Shown here: piece by piece, positions 8,207 through 16,151 of the stretch | Numbering within the stretch: position 1 is the first letter of the stretch | Layout of the letters: each line of letters opens with the position of its first letter | Origin: Chryseobacterium sp. Tr-659 | GTDB lineage: Bacteria; Bacteroidota; Bacteroidia; Flavobacteriales; Weeksellaceae | Assembly (NCBI RefSeq): GCF_011752975.1 | Contig: NZ_VWWP01000001.1 | Coordinates: 434,001-498,000, forward strand | Direction of reading: 5' to 3' | DNA length: 64,000 nucleotides | Notes under the pieces: generated by a model | Database searches by the model: none | What the model saw: the letters and a program-made list of their open reading frames with translations, nothing else | Told to the model about the DNA's origin: nothing | Made by a program: the position numbers and the translations under genes

Positions 8207-9202
8207 ATGGAGCTGAAAAATATATTCAACATACAGACAGAACAGGATTTCCTGAATGCATCATTGAAAACATTTCGTTATCAGTATGAAAATGTTGAGA
8301 TATACAGGAAGTTCGTAGATTTTTTAAATATTAATCCTGATGAGGTGGAAAGTCTCGAAAATATCCCTTTCCTGCCTATAGAAATGTTTAAAAATCATCA
8401 GATTCTGGATAAAAACGTAACAGCTGATCTTTTTTTTCAGAGTTCAGGAACCACACAGATGAACCTTTCAAAACACTTCATTGCAGACCCGGGACTTTAT
8501 GAAGAAAGTATTTATAAAAGTTTTGAACAATTTATCGGAAAACCAGAAGAGTTTGTTTTTCTAGGCCTGCTTCCAAGCTATCTGGAAAGACAGAATTCAT
8601 CATTAGTTTATATGGTTGATTACTTGATGAAAAAATCTGATAAACCAGAAAATGGATATTTCCTTTATAATCATTCTGATCTTTTGGACCTTCTCAATCA
8701 GCTGCATGATAAAAAAGTGATTCTTTTCGGAGTTTCCTTTGCCTTATTAGATTTTCTGGATTATTGTCATTCTGAACATAGCTCCAAAGAATCTTTGAAT
8801 TTCCTTGAAAATTTAATGGTTATTGAAACAGGAGGAATGAAAGGTCGAAAAGAAGAAATGACCAAAGACGAACTGTTGAAAATTCTGCAGGACGGCTTTA
8901 AAACCGATAAGATTTACTCGGAATACTCTATGACGGAACTGCTTTCACAAGCATACTCCCTTGGAAATAATGAATATAAATGTCCAAACTGGATGAGGAT
9001 CATGATCCGGAATGCAGAAGATCCCTTAGCGTACGAAAAAGAAGGAAGAACAGGGGCTATTAATATTATAGATTTAGCCAATACCCATTCATGCTCGTTT
9101 ATTGCCACTCAGGATCTGGGAAAAATAGACGGTGATAAATTTCAGGTATTAGGAAGAATAGACCATTCTGATATCAGGGGATGCAGTTTGCTGGTAAGCT
9201 AA
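8207..9202 (+). CDS. LuxE/acyl-protein synthetase-like protein
   Basis: The 331-aa protein resembles the acyl-protein synthetase LuxE and, more distantly, PaaK-type adenylating enzymes. IPFLPIEMFKNHQIL leads into the phosphate-binding-like loop FQSSGTTQMN near residues 84-93, and the later EYSMTELLSQAYS and GRIDHSDIRGCSLLVS match the adenylate-forming A-site and hinge region. Related genes in Bacteroidetes are usually called acyltransferase or LuxE-domain protein. It probably activates a carboxylate as an adenylate; the acceptor is unknown and no lux genes are nearby. Confidence 0.75.
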   Translation: MELKNIFNIQTEQDFLNASLKTFRYQYENVEIYRKFVDFLNINPDEVESLENIPFLPIEMFKNHQILDKNVTADLFFQSSGTTQMNLSKHFIADPGLYEESIYKSFEQFIGKPEEFVFLGLLPSYLERQNSSLVYMVDYLMKKSDKPENGYFLYNHSDLLDLLNQLHDKKVILFGVSFALLDFLDYCHSEHSSKESLNFLENLMVIETGGMKGRKEEMTKDELLKILQDGFKTDKIYSEYSMTELLSQAYSLGNNEYKCPNWMRIMIRNAEDPLAYEKEGRTGAINIIDLANTHSCSFIATQDLGKIDGDKFQVLGRIDHSDIRGCSLLVS

Positions 9203-9349
9203 AAGCGGATAATTGTGAATAGCCAATTCGCTTCGCTTGTCAATTTTGTATAACGGATAATAATTGAATAGACTCTGCACCTTTTGCTGAGTGAAAAGCC
9301 TTTGCGAACATTACGTTTATAATATTTTTTACATTGTATCATTATAGTC

Positions 9350-9895
9350 ATGATCAAAATTGAAGAACTCATACATGCTTACATCCATTCTCATTGTGAT
9401 TTTGAAAAAGAGATCGTGATGACGAATTATTTTCAGGCGGATTGGGAAGCTGATATTTTGGTGATAGATTCAGAAGGGAGAAGCCATGAAATTGAGATCA
9501 AGCTTTCAAAAAGCGACTTTAAAAATGATTTCAAAAAATCATATATCAATAAAGATACTGGTGAAAAATTTCTGAAGCACGATAAAATTTCCTGTGGAGA
9601 TTATGTCTGCAATGCATTTAGCTTTCTGCTTCCAATGGGAATGGTGGATGCATCACTGATTCCGGAACACTGTGGAATTATCGAATTCTATCATAACGTA
9701 GATACCTGGGAAACGGAATTCTATCTTATCCGGGAACCCAGAAAACTCCATGAAGATTCTTACTGGAAACTCAATGATAAGGATCTTTTTATACGGAAAA
9801 TGGCACTCAGCTTATTGCAGCGTAAAATGGAAATCAAAGGTAAACATGAAGAATTAATCTTCAAAAATCCTTTTGATATCAAAAAACTTAAGTAA
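9350..9895 (+). CDS. Small PD-(D/E)XK nuclease-like protein
   Basis: The 181-aa protein has no signal peptide or membrane segment. Residues about 30-60 read ADILVIDSEGRSHEIEIKLS, the strand-turn-strand with D...ExK expected of the PD-(D/E)XK nuclease fold (the Asp of ADILVI, then EIEIK). KSDFKNDFKK follows. MmcB-like DNA-repair proteins share this short arrangement, but I cannot assign the family firmly. It stands alone; the 147 bp upstream holds only degenerate repeats and it ends before a shared terminator. Function unknown; a DNA-cleaving or DNA-binding role is inferred. Confidence 0.6.
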   Translation: MIKIEELIHAYIHSHCDFEKEIVMTNYFQADWEADILVIDSEGRSHEIEIKLSKSDFKNDFKKSYINKDTGEKFLKHDKISCGDYVCNAFSFLLPMGMVDASLIPEHCGIIEFYHNVDTWETEFYLIREPRKLHEDSYWKLNDKDLFIRKMALSLLQRKMEIKGKHEELIFKNPFDIKKLK

Positions 9896-9942
9896 TCATA
9901 GCCTATAAATATTTTTTTGGACAGGTTTTCTACATCTTAAAT

Positions 9943-9972
9943 AAAAAAAATCCTGCCGGCTGACAGGATTTT
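9943..9972. terminator. Bidirectional terminator between the nuclease-like gene and aqpZ
   Basis: AAAATCCTG (9947-9955) pairs with CAGGATTTT (9964-9972). An A-run before the hairpin supplies a T-run on the minus strand for aqpZ. Confidence 0.85.
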
Positions 9973-9994
9973 ATGGTTGATTGTTTTAAAAAAA

Positions 9995-10714
9995 TTAATC
10001 TGCAATTTCAGCAGTATCCCTCTGAAGTAAGAACTTGTAGATCAATCCGCCTACAACTCCCCCTAAAATAGGAGCTACCCAGAATAACCAAAGCTGTGAC
10101 ATCGCAATTCCACCCATGAAAACTGCCTGTGAGAGGGATCTTGCAGGGTTTACAGAGGTGTTAGTGATCGGAATAGAAATCAAATGGATCAAGGTAAGAG
10201 CAAGCCCGATAGCAAGCCCGGCAAATTTACCGTTAGCCCACTTGTCAGTTGCTCCCATAATAACAATAAGGAAAAAGGCTGTTAATAAGAACTCAGCTAA
10301 GAAAGCCGCTCCCATACTGAATGCTTTTCCATTGTAAACGGCTTCGCCGTAGAAATTGGTAGCAAAATCTCCGGGTTTTGAGAAGTCTACGGCTCCGGCT
10401 CCGTTAAGAATTGTATACAGGCATCCTGCTGCAACAATAGCTCCCAGACACTGAGCTACAATGTAAGGAATAAGGTCTTTTGCAGGAAATCTTCCCCCTG
10501 CCAAAAGCCCGAAAGAAACTGCCGGATTAAAGTGTCCTCCTGAAATATGACCTACCGCATAAGCCATCGTAAGAACCGTAAGACCAAAAGCTAGAGCAAC
10601 TCCTAAAAGTCCGATTCCTATATCAGGAACACCGGCTGCAAAAACAGCGCTTCCACATCCTCCGAAAACAAGCCAAAATGTGCCGAAAAATTCAGCAAAA
10701 AGTTTTTTTATCAT
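9995..10714 (-). CDS. aqpZ: Aquaporin Z-type water channel
   Basis: The 239-aa inner-membrane protein has six hydrophobic helices and both half-helix NPA signatures: [11 protein letters not shown] near residue 62 and [12 protein letters not shown] near residue 186. The start [28 protein letters not shown] is the usual AqpZ opening. It should conduct water passively during osmotic change. It is monocistronic on the minus strand, with a TACATTTG box 23 nt before the ATG (10738-10745) and a terminator at 9943-9972. Confidence 0.95.
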   Translation of the reverse strand: MIKKLFAEFFGTFWLVFGGCGSAVFAAGVPDIGIGLLGVALAFGLTVLTMAYAVGHISGGHFNPAVSFGLLAGGRFPAKDLIPYIVAQCLGAIVAAGCLYTILNGAGAVDFSKPGDFATNFYGEAVYNGKAFSMGAAFLAEFLLTAFFLIVIMGATDKWANGKFAGLAIGLALTLIHLISIPITNTSVNPARSLSQAVFMGGIAMSQLWLFWVAPILGGVVGGLIYKFLLQRDTAEIAD

Positions 10715-10931
10715 GTTGTTTATTTTTTAAAGTATCTCAAATGTAGGGATTTATATCTTAAAGTGAAAAGTTAAATTTGAAAAAATATTTCAAATTTAAG
10801 TGAGTGAATATTATAAAATCAATAATTTGGTGTAATGTTTGTTTGGGATTTGTTGAGAGAGTATTACAGACTGTTTTAAAAGAGATAACATAAACGTTTT
10901 ATTCTTCATAAGTAATTTAAAAGGATGGTTA

Positions 10932-11552
10932 ATGAAAAAGTTTTTTTGTGTGGTCTTTGTACCTTTTCTTTATAGTTTAAATCATTCACAAACGGCAAAA
11001 AAGACTTTTCCGTGTTATGATCTTTCAACTGTCCTGAAAGTTGAACCTACGGCACTTTACAAACCCCATCTCGATGCCTCAAAAAGTTTTGGAGTACAAT
11101 TACTGAAAGACTCTAAGACAGTACAGAAGTATATCAACAACGGAAAATTTCATAAAATAAAAAAATCAGGGAAAGGATACCAGGTTCAGAGACTTGATTA
11201 CAGCAGAGCTTATATGGTATCCAAAGCAAAAAATACCCTTGAGAAAATAGGTTCCAAATTCAGTAAAGATACAAAAGGAGGAACTTTCACCGTTTCATCT
11301 ATTACCCGCACTCTTGAAGATCAATGCAGGTTGAGAAGAGTAAACTCCAATGCATCATTGGGAATCAGTTCACACAATTACGGCAATTCTTTTGATATCT
11401 CTTATGTGAGATTTAATAATGTTCTAAAGTACAATCCGAAAATGGAAATAGCGTTGGAGAAAGTTTTAAAGCATTATGAGAATGCTGGTAGAATCTATTA
11501 CATTAAAGAAAAACAACAAAGCTGTTATCATATTACAGTGAGAAATTATTAA
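10932..11552 (+). CDS. DUF5715-like exported protein, M15-peptidase-like
   Basis: The 206-aa protein begins with a signal peptide (MKKFFCVVFVPFLYSLNHSQ). The C-terminal half carries SSITRTLEDQ, then SSHNYGNSFDISY near residues 142-154 and CYHITVRNY at the end. These match the S-x-H-x-x-G-x-x-x-D pattern and final His of the zinc D-Ala-D-Ala peptidases (M15/VanY fold). A periplasmic peptidoglycan-trimming role is therefore likely but inferred. It diverges from aqpZ across 217 bp in which I see no clear site. Confidence 0.65.
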   Translation: MKKFFCVVFVPFLYSLNHSQTAKKTFPCYDLSTVLKVEPTALYKPHLDASKSFGVQLLKDSKTVQKYINNGKFHKIKKSGKGYQVQRLDYSRAYMVSKAKNTLEKIGSKFSKDTKGGTFTVSSITRTLEDQCRLRRVNSNASLGISSHNYGNSFDISYVRFNNVLKYNPKMEIALEKVLKHYENAGRIYYIKEKQQSCYHITVRNY

Positions 11553-11616
11553 TTAAAATCTTACTTGCATAGCATGTTTAGTTTGTATATTTTTATAGAA
11601 CTAAAATGCCATGCTT

Positions 11617-12393
11617 ATGACAACATTGAACATTGTAGATTACATGCTGCCTCTAGAAGATTGCAGAGCTGCAGCAAATGAATGGAAATTAGCACTTTCC
11701 GATTATATCAGGCTTAAAAAGCTGATTCCTACCAACTTCGTTTTTAACATTTCCAGAGAACATCTTGAATGGATGAGAGCCTTCAAAGACTATGAAGACT
11801 TCTGTGCAGCTGTAGGAATATACAGAGATCAGGTGATTCTGGTTCTTTATCCTATGAATAACGACGGGGTAAAAATAGATGTAAAAGAGTACCCTTACAC
11901 TTTTCTTACGGAACTGGATAAAGATCTGAAACTGCAGGAAATTCAGGAGTATACCATCGTTAAAAATGCTATACTTTCTAAAAATCTTGACAAAACAGAA
12001 AAAGATTCTGATATGGCTTTCCCTATCGCAAATACACCAATTCTTAATCAGGATATAGCGGTAGAAGCTATTGAACGTTGGAGAAATGAAGGTATGGACT
12101 GGTTCTACAAAGAGACCGGAGAAAATAAAGGAAACGGAATTTTTACAAAATTCTATGTTCCTACGGCTGACCTATGTCTTTCGGATGAAGGGCTGGCAGG
12201 CATTACATGTTCTTTTGGACTTAGGTACAATGATATTTACGGGAAAATGTTGGTAACCCTTGTCTTTATTTCTTTCCGTGCAGATCTTCAAAGTACAGAA
12301 AATGCACAAACTATTTCAAATACATATGACTGGGCAAAACCATGTCCTCCTATCTGCCGCCTTCCGGATGATGGAGTAGGATGTGAATTTTAA
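11617..12393 (+). CDS. Conserved hypothetical cytosolic protein
   Basis: I do not recognise this family. The 258-aa product (ATG at 11617; an earlier ATG at 11611 is possible) has no signal peptide or long hydrophobic segment. It contains an EHLEWMRAFKDYEDFCAAVG segment, a VILVLYPMN strand and a Cys/Pro-rich tail (PCPPICRLPDDGVGCEF). It lies 18 nt before a membrane protein that leads into a histidine kinase and response regulator, so it may belong to the same signalling operon. No function can be assigned. Confidence 0.55.
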   Translation: MTTLNIVDYMLPLEDCRAAANEWKLALSDYIRLKKLIPTNFVFNISREHLEWMRAFKDYEDFCAAVGIYRDQVILVLYPMNNDGVKIDVKEYPYTFLTELDKDLKLQEIQEYTIVKNAILSKNLDKTEKDSDMAFPIANTPILNQDIAVEAIERWRNEGMDWFYKETGENKGNGIFTKFYVPTADLCLSDEGLAGITCSFGLRYNDIYGKMLVTLVFISFRADLQSTENAQTISNTYDWAKPCPPICRLPDDGVGCEF

Positions 12394-12411
12394 AAAATGA
12401 TAAACTGAGGA

Positions 12412-13035
12412 ATGGCTGATCTTTATAAGGCAATTTTATTCCTGAACTATGGACTGCTTCTATCTGTTATACTATTAGGAGCAGCCAGATACCGTATTTT
12501 AAATGATAAAGAAAAGCAATATTTTCATTGTATTGCTTTTCTCTTTTTTATTGAACTGGTGAATTTTGTGCTGCCTTATATTTTCAGGCTTAACGATACA
12601 TCATTTCTTTATCCGTTATATATTGCCGGAGAGTTTTTCTTACTGACAGGTCTGTTTATCAGGAAACTTGACCTTCCAAAATATATTCTGGGATTTGTAG
12701 GCATATTGGCCGCCGGATTTATGATCTCAAAGTACAGCTTTGATTATCCCGCCAATGCCGATATTGCAAAAGTAGTTTCAAATATTATTATCATCTGTCT
12801 CTCGGGATTTACATTGATCAGAGAAATTAAAGATACCTCGGCTCATAACCGTTTTCTTTGGGTAGATGCCAGTATCTTTTTCTACTATTCTGTCTCAGTA
12901 TTTATTTTTATCATTCAGCATCAGATTGCAAACCTTTCGGAAAACGATTATTATGTTCTTCTCAGTGCCAATAATATTCTTTCGAGTATTTTGTACTGTT
13001 CATTTTTATATACCTTTATCAGATTAAAGAAGTAA
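12412..13035 (+). CDS. Multi-pass membrane protein upstream of a histidine kinase
   Basis: The 207-aa protein consists of about six or seven hydrophobic helices with short loops and no large soluble domain. It has no motif I recognise. Its stop overlaps or abuts the start of the histidine kinase, whose own N-terminus carries one membrane helix. It may act as the sensory membrane partner of that kinase; this is inferred only from the coupling. Confidence 0.65.
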   Translation: MADLYKAILFLNYGLLLSVILLGAARYRILNDKEKQYFHCIAFLFFIELVNFVLPYIFRLNDTSFLYPLYIAGEFFLLTGLFIRKLDLPKYILGFVGILAAGFMISKYSFDYPANADIAKVVSNIIIICLSGFTLIREIKDTSAHNRFLWVDASIFFYYSVSVFIFIIQHQIANLSENDYYVLLSANNILSSILYCSFLYTFIRLKK

Positions 13036-13817
13036 CTTTAAATATCAACCTGCTGATCCTTATAATTGTTACCATAGCAATTATAGTATCCTTTATTTTA
13101 CTGGCTTACAGAGCGTTTATTACCAGAATTATAAAAGAAAAAAACGTACAGCATGAGGCGGAAGTTCTTCATCAGAAAAAACTGGTGCTGGAGAATATCA
13201 AAGCTCAGGAAGAAGAAAGAAAACGTATTGCAGTAATGATTCATGATGATATTGGAAACAGGCTCAATATTCTTTCTTTATGGTTGAATAATCTTGATAC
13301 ACAGGGTGACGAGTTGATCAAAAAAAATATCTACAGCCAGATGTCTTCTTTGATTGATGCTGCCAGAAGTATCTCTCATTCACTATATCCCGTAAACCTG
13401 GAATCCGTAGGACTGGTTTTGTACGTGGAGGAATTAATAGCCAACCTTTCCCACAAAATCAATATTTCTCTGCAGGTAATGCCCGGTTATGAAAAGAAAG
13501 ATCTTTTTGTAGAAGTACAGCTTTACAGAATCATTCAGGAGTTTACCACCAATGTAATCAAGCATTCTGATGCCACAGATCTTTGGATCTATATTAAAGA
13601 TTATCCTGAAAATATGGCCGTTGTTATTTCAGATAACGGACAGGGATTTGAATATGAAGAGGTTAAAAAAGGAATGGGAATTAAGAATATTGAATCCCGT
13701 ATCAAATCAATGAATGCCACCCACAAATGGAAAAAAACTTTTTTAAATAAAGGAAGTCGTTTAATTATTAAAATTCCAAAACATCATGAGTTCCCAAATC
13801 AAACTAGCACTGATTGA
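13023..13817 (+). CDS. Sensor histidine kinase (HisKA_3 type), non-ATG start
   Basis: The H-box (EEERKRIAVMIHDDIG, His codon at 13242) is the HisKA_3 form, with N-box QEFTTNVIKHSDAT and G-box ISDNGQGFEYEEVKKGMGIK. This is a NarX/DesK-like kinase that autophosphorylates and passes the phosphate to the regulator encoded next. The frame continues upstream of the GTG at 13185 through a hydrophobic helix (NLLILIIVTIAIIVSFILL) and charged linker, which surely belong to the protein, yet no ATG, GTG or TTG precedes them. ATT at 13023, overlapping the previous stop, is my best guess; ATA 13008 or CTG 12996 are alternatives. Its end overlaps the next gene by 32 nt. Confidence 0.8.
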   Translation: MKEVTLNINLLILIIVTIAIIVSFILLAYRAFITRIIKEKNVQHEAEVLHQKKLVLENIKAQEEERKRIAVMIHDDIGNRLNILSLWLNNLDTQGDELIKKNIYSQMSSLIDAARSISHSLYPVNLESVGLVLYVEELIANLSHKINISLQVMPGYEKKDLFVEVQLYRIIQEFTTNVIKHSDATDLWIYIKDYPENMAVVISDNGQGFEYEEVKKGMGIKNIESRIKSMNATHKWKKTFLNKGSRLIIKIPKHHEFPNQTSTD

Positions 13818-14463
13818 TGATGAACAGCTGATCCTTGAAGGGGTAAAAATGCTGCTGTCCAATGAAGAGAACATCTCGGTCTGCCTTACATCAGACAACG
13901 GCCCCGATTTTATAGAATCATTGGGAAAACTTTCAGAAGATGAATTTCCTGATATTGCCCTGGTAGATGTTCAGATGAAACCTATGAACGGTTTTGAACT
14001 GGTAGAAATTCTAAAGGAGAAATATCCGGAGATTAAAATTATCATTCTGTCATCCCATTATAAAACCTCTATTCTTGGGTATATGGTTAAATTGGGAGTG
14101 TCTGCATTCCTTCCTAAGAATTCGAACAAAAAAACCTTTATTGATGCCATTACCATGGTAGATAAAAACGGAGTTTTTTTCACTGCTGAGGACCATCAGA
14201 TGCTGTTTACCTATATGAACAGTACAGCCAAGAAAAACTCTCTCTTTGAAACAGAGGATGAACTATCTGAAAGAGAAAAAGACGTTGTAAAGCTGATCTG
14301 CCAGGAGTTTACCAATAATGAAATAGGAGAGAAGCTCTTTATCAGTCCGAGAACCGTAGAAAGTCACAGACAGCGTATTCTTGAGAAGATAGGAGCTAAA
14401 AATACAGTAGGAATAGTAATTTACGCCATTGTCAATAATATTTATGCTCTCGAAAAAATATAA
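13786..14463 (+). CDS. NarL/LuxR-family response regulator
   Basis: The 225-aa protein has an N-terminal receiver domain with acidic pair D11-D12, phospho-acceptor D61 (DIALVDVQM) and the conserved Lys in FLPKNS. Its C-terminal LuxR-type helix-turn-helix reads LSEREKDVVKLICQ, then EIGEKLFISPRTVESHRQRI. It overlaps the end of the kinase gene by 32 nt, so the two are translationally coupled and form a cognate pair. Targets are unknown. A terminator follows directly. Confidence 0.93.
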   Translation: MSSQIKLALIDDEQLILEGVKMLLSNEENISVCLTSDNGPDFIESLGKLSEDEFPDIALVDVQMKPMNGFELVEILKEKYPEIKIIILSSHYKTSILGYMVKLGVSAFLPKNSNKKTFIDAITMVDKNGVFFTAEDHQMLFTYMNSTAKKNSLFETEDELSEREKDVVKLICQEFTNNEIGEKLFISPRTVESHRQRILEKIGAKNTVGIVIYAIVNNIYALEKI

Positions 14464-14467
14464 ATTG

Positions 14468-14494
14468 ATTCCGTAGAAATACGGAATTTTTTAT
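14468..14494 (+). terminator. Intrinsic terminator after the response regulator
   Basis: ATTCCGT (14468-14474) pairs with ACGGAAT (14481-14487), followed by a T-run. Confidence 0.85.
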
Positions 14495-14609
14495 TTAGTA
14501 CTTTCCACTCTAGTGAAGCTTATTTTTCTTATGTTATTTTGAAATATCTCTTTTAGAGATTTTAATAAAAACAAAACACATACAGGATCTGTAATAAAAT
14601 AAACAAAAC

Positions 14610-15962
14610 ATGAATGGCAGTAGAGTGATTTCCGTCGGGATTTTCTTTGACGGTACAGGAAATAATGGGGTAAATGTTCTTTCACCGGATAAACCGTTGA
14701 ATAATAATGAAAGCTACTATGGCGCCTTTACCAATATTTATAAATTATACAGTGTATTTAATGGGGATGAAAAAATATATATCGAAGGAATAGGAACCTT
14801 AACCGGTCAGGAAGATAATAATTTTGCGATGGCCACATGTGCTAATCCACCGTATGATAACGGATATTCATCCGATGATAAGCTTCAGAAAGCTGCGGAT
14901 TTTGTAAAGCATATTATTCAAGACAGAACAGCGGAGTACCATTTTTATGTATATGGATTCGGAAGAGGAGGAATGCTGGCAAGAACCTTATGCAATCAGC
15001 TTCTTTCTTATCATGCGTTTGGAAATTGTAAAATTAAATTTTTAGGAGCTTTTGATACGGTGGAATCAAAGCCGTTCAATACCTATAATCTGGGAATATC
15101 TGTTCAGGTTGAGAATGCTTTGCATATTTGTGCAGTAAATGAATGCCGTTTCTTTTTTCCGCTTACCGGCTTTTTTGAAAATTCAAAAGCAATGCAGGAT
15201 CAAAAAATGGAAAATCAAAATGCCATATGGAAGGAGATTTTTGTGCCGGGAGCTCATGCAGATATCGGAGGAGGATATCTTGAAGGTCCACAGTCTGTTT
15301 ATATTTCCACAGATTTTGTAAATACCGCTGATTTGCAGGATTATATTTCGGATATAAAAAATGCAAAAACCAATGGGGAAGGAGATAAGATATGGGACGC
15401 TCTACTTTCTGAATATAAAATTGAGAAAGGAGATACTTTTTCACAGGCATATGTGTGTCGGGATAAAGTATATAATGATCTTTCAAAAGTCTATGGAAAA
15501 CTGATGCTGGAAGAAACCAATACAATTTCAGATGTTTTTAATTTAGATCATGAAATCTTTTTTGGGATCGATAATAATAAACATCCTTTACTCAACCGGT
15601 TTGATACCAAGCTGAAAGAGTATGTAAAAGATTTTTCTATAAGCAGAAAACCCGTGTATGATTTCAGCATGTTTGCTGATTATACCCATATTTCTGCCAA
15701 TTTCGGGTTGTACAGCAACAGTTTCGAAAGAAGAAACGAACAGGAGATCAATGCAGAATTGATCAACAACGGATTAAATGTTTCCAGCAGAACTACTGTG
15801 AATCAGGATAGCCATACAAGACTTTCTGTGGAACTTCATCTGCCTGAAGATAGTTTTGTAGCAGATTTTCTTTACGGAACCAATGTACCTAACAATGATA
15901 TTTGGGTTCGTTCCATTCTGAAAACTCCTGCTGCAAGTAAATTAAATCAAATCAATAATTAG
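14610..15962 (+). CDS. DUF2235-domain protein lacking the nucleophilic serine
   Basis: The 450-aa protein matches the DUF2235/Tle1-like alpha-beta hydrolase family (phospholipase effectors and relatives). GIFFDGTGNN opens the domain, GAFDTVES supplies Asp149 and PGAHADIGGGY supplies His216. The nucleophile elbow, normally GFSRGA, reads GFGRGG here with Gly118 (codon GGA at 14961-14963) in place of Ser. The triad is therefore broken and the protein may bind rather than cleave lipids, or act as an immunity-like or structural homologue. No type VI secretion genes are adjacent. There is no signal peptide; the C-terminal third has no known domain. Confidence 0.8.
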   Translation: MNGSRVISVGIFFDGTGNNGVNVLSPDKPLNNNESYYGAFTNIYKLYSVFNGDEKIYIEGIGTLTGQEDNNFAMATCANPPYDNGYSSDDKLQKAADFVKHIIQDRTAEYHFYVYGFGRGGMLARTLCNQLLSYHAFGNCKIKFLGAFDTVESKPFNTYNLGISVQVENALHICAVNECRFFFPLTGFFENSKAMQDQKMENQNAIWKEIFVPGAHADIGGGYLEGPQSVYISTDFVNTADLQDYISDIKNAKTNGEGDKIWDALLSEYKIEKGDTFSQAYVCRDKVYNDLSKVYGKLMLEETNTISDVFNLDHEIFFGIDNNKHPLLNRFDTKLKEYVKDFSISRKPVYDFSMFADYTHISANFGLYSNSFERRNEQEINAELINNGLNVSSRTTVNQDSHTRLSVELHLPEDSFVADFLYGTNVPNNDIWVRSILKTPAASKLNQINN

Positions 15963-15993
15963 TGTCATTACTTCTCAGTTTTAAATTTAGGTT

Positions 15994-16025
15994 AGAGGGC
16001 ATTCTGAGGGATGTCCTCTTTTTTT
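15994..16025 (+). terminator. Intrinsic terminator after the DUF2235 gene
   Basis: AGAGGGCAT (15994-16002) pairs with ATGTCCTCT (16011-16019, one G-U), followed by Ts. Confidence 0.85.
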
Positions 16026-16151
16026 ATCATTAAATTTTTTAATCCGAAGCAGTTATTCTCAGAACCCTTTTTTTTATTTCTGGGCTATTCATTTCTTTTT
16101 CCGTATTTTTGCCGGCGAAAATTCATTATTCATTACTAATTATTAATTAAA

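Noticed and set aside
9203..9349. Imperfect direct repeat (CGGATAAT...GAATAG twice) before the nuclease-like gene
   Set aside because: Only about 18 bp with mismatches and no features of an attachment site or CRISPR; probably degenerate intergenic sequence.
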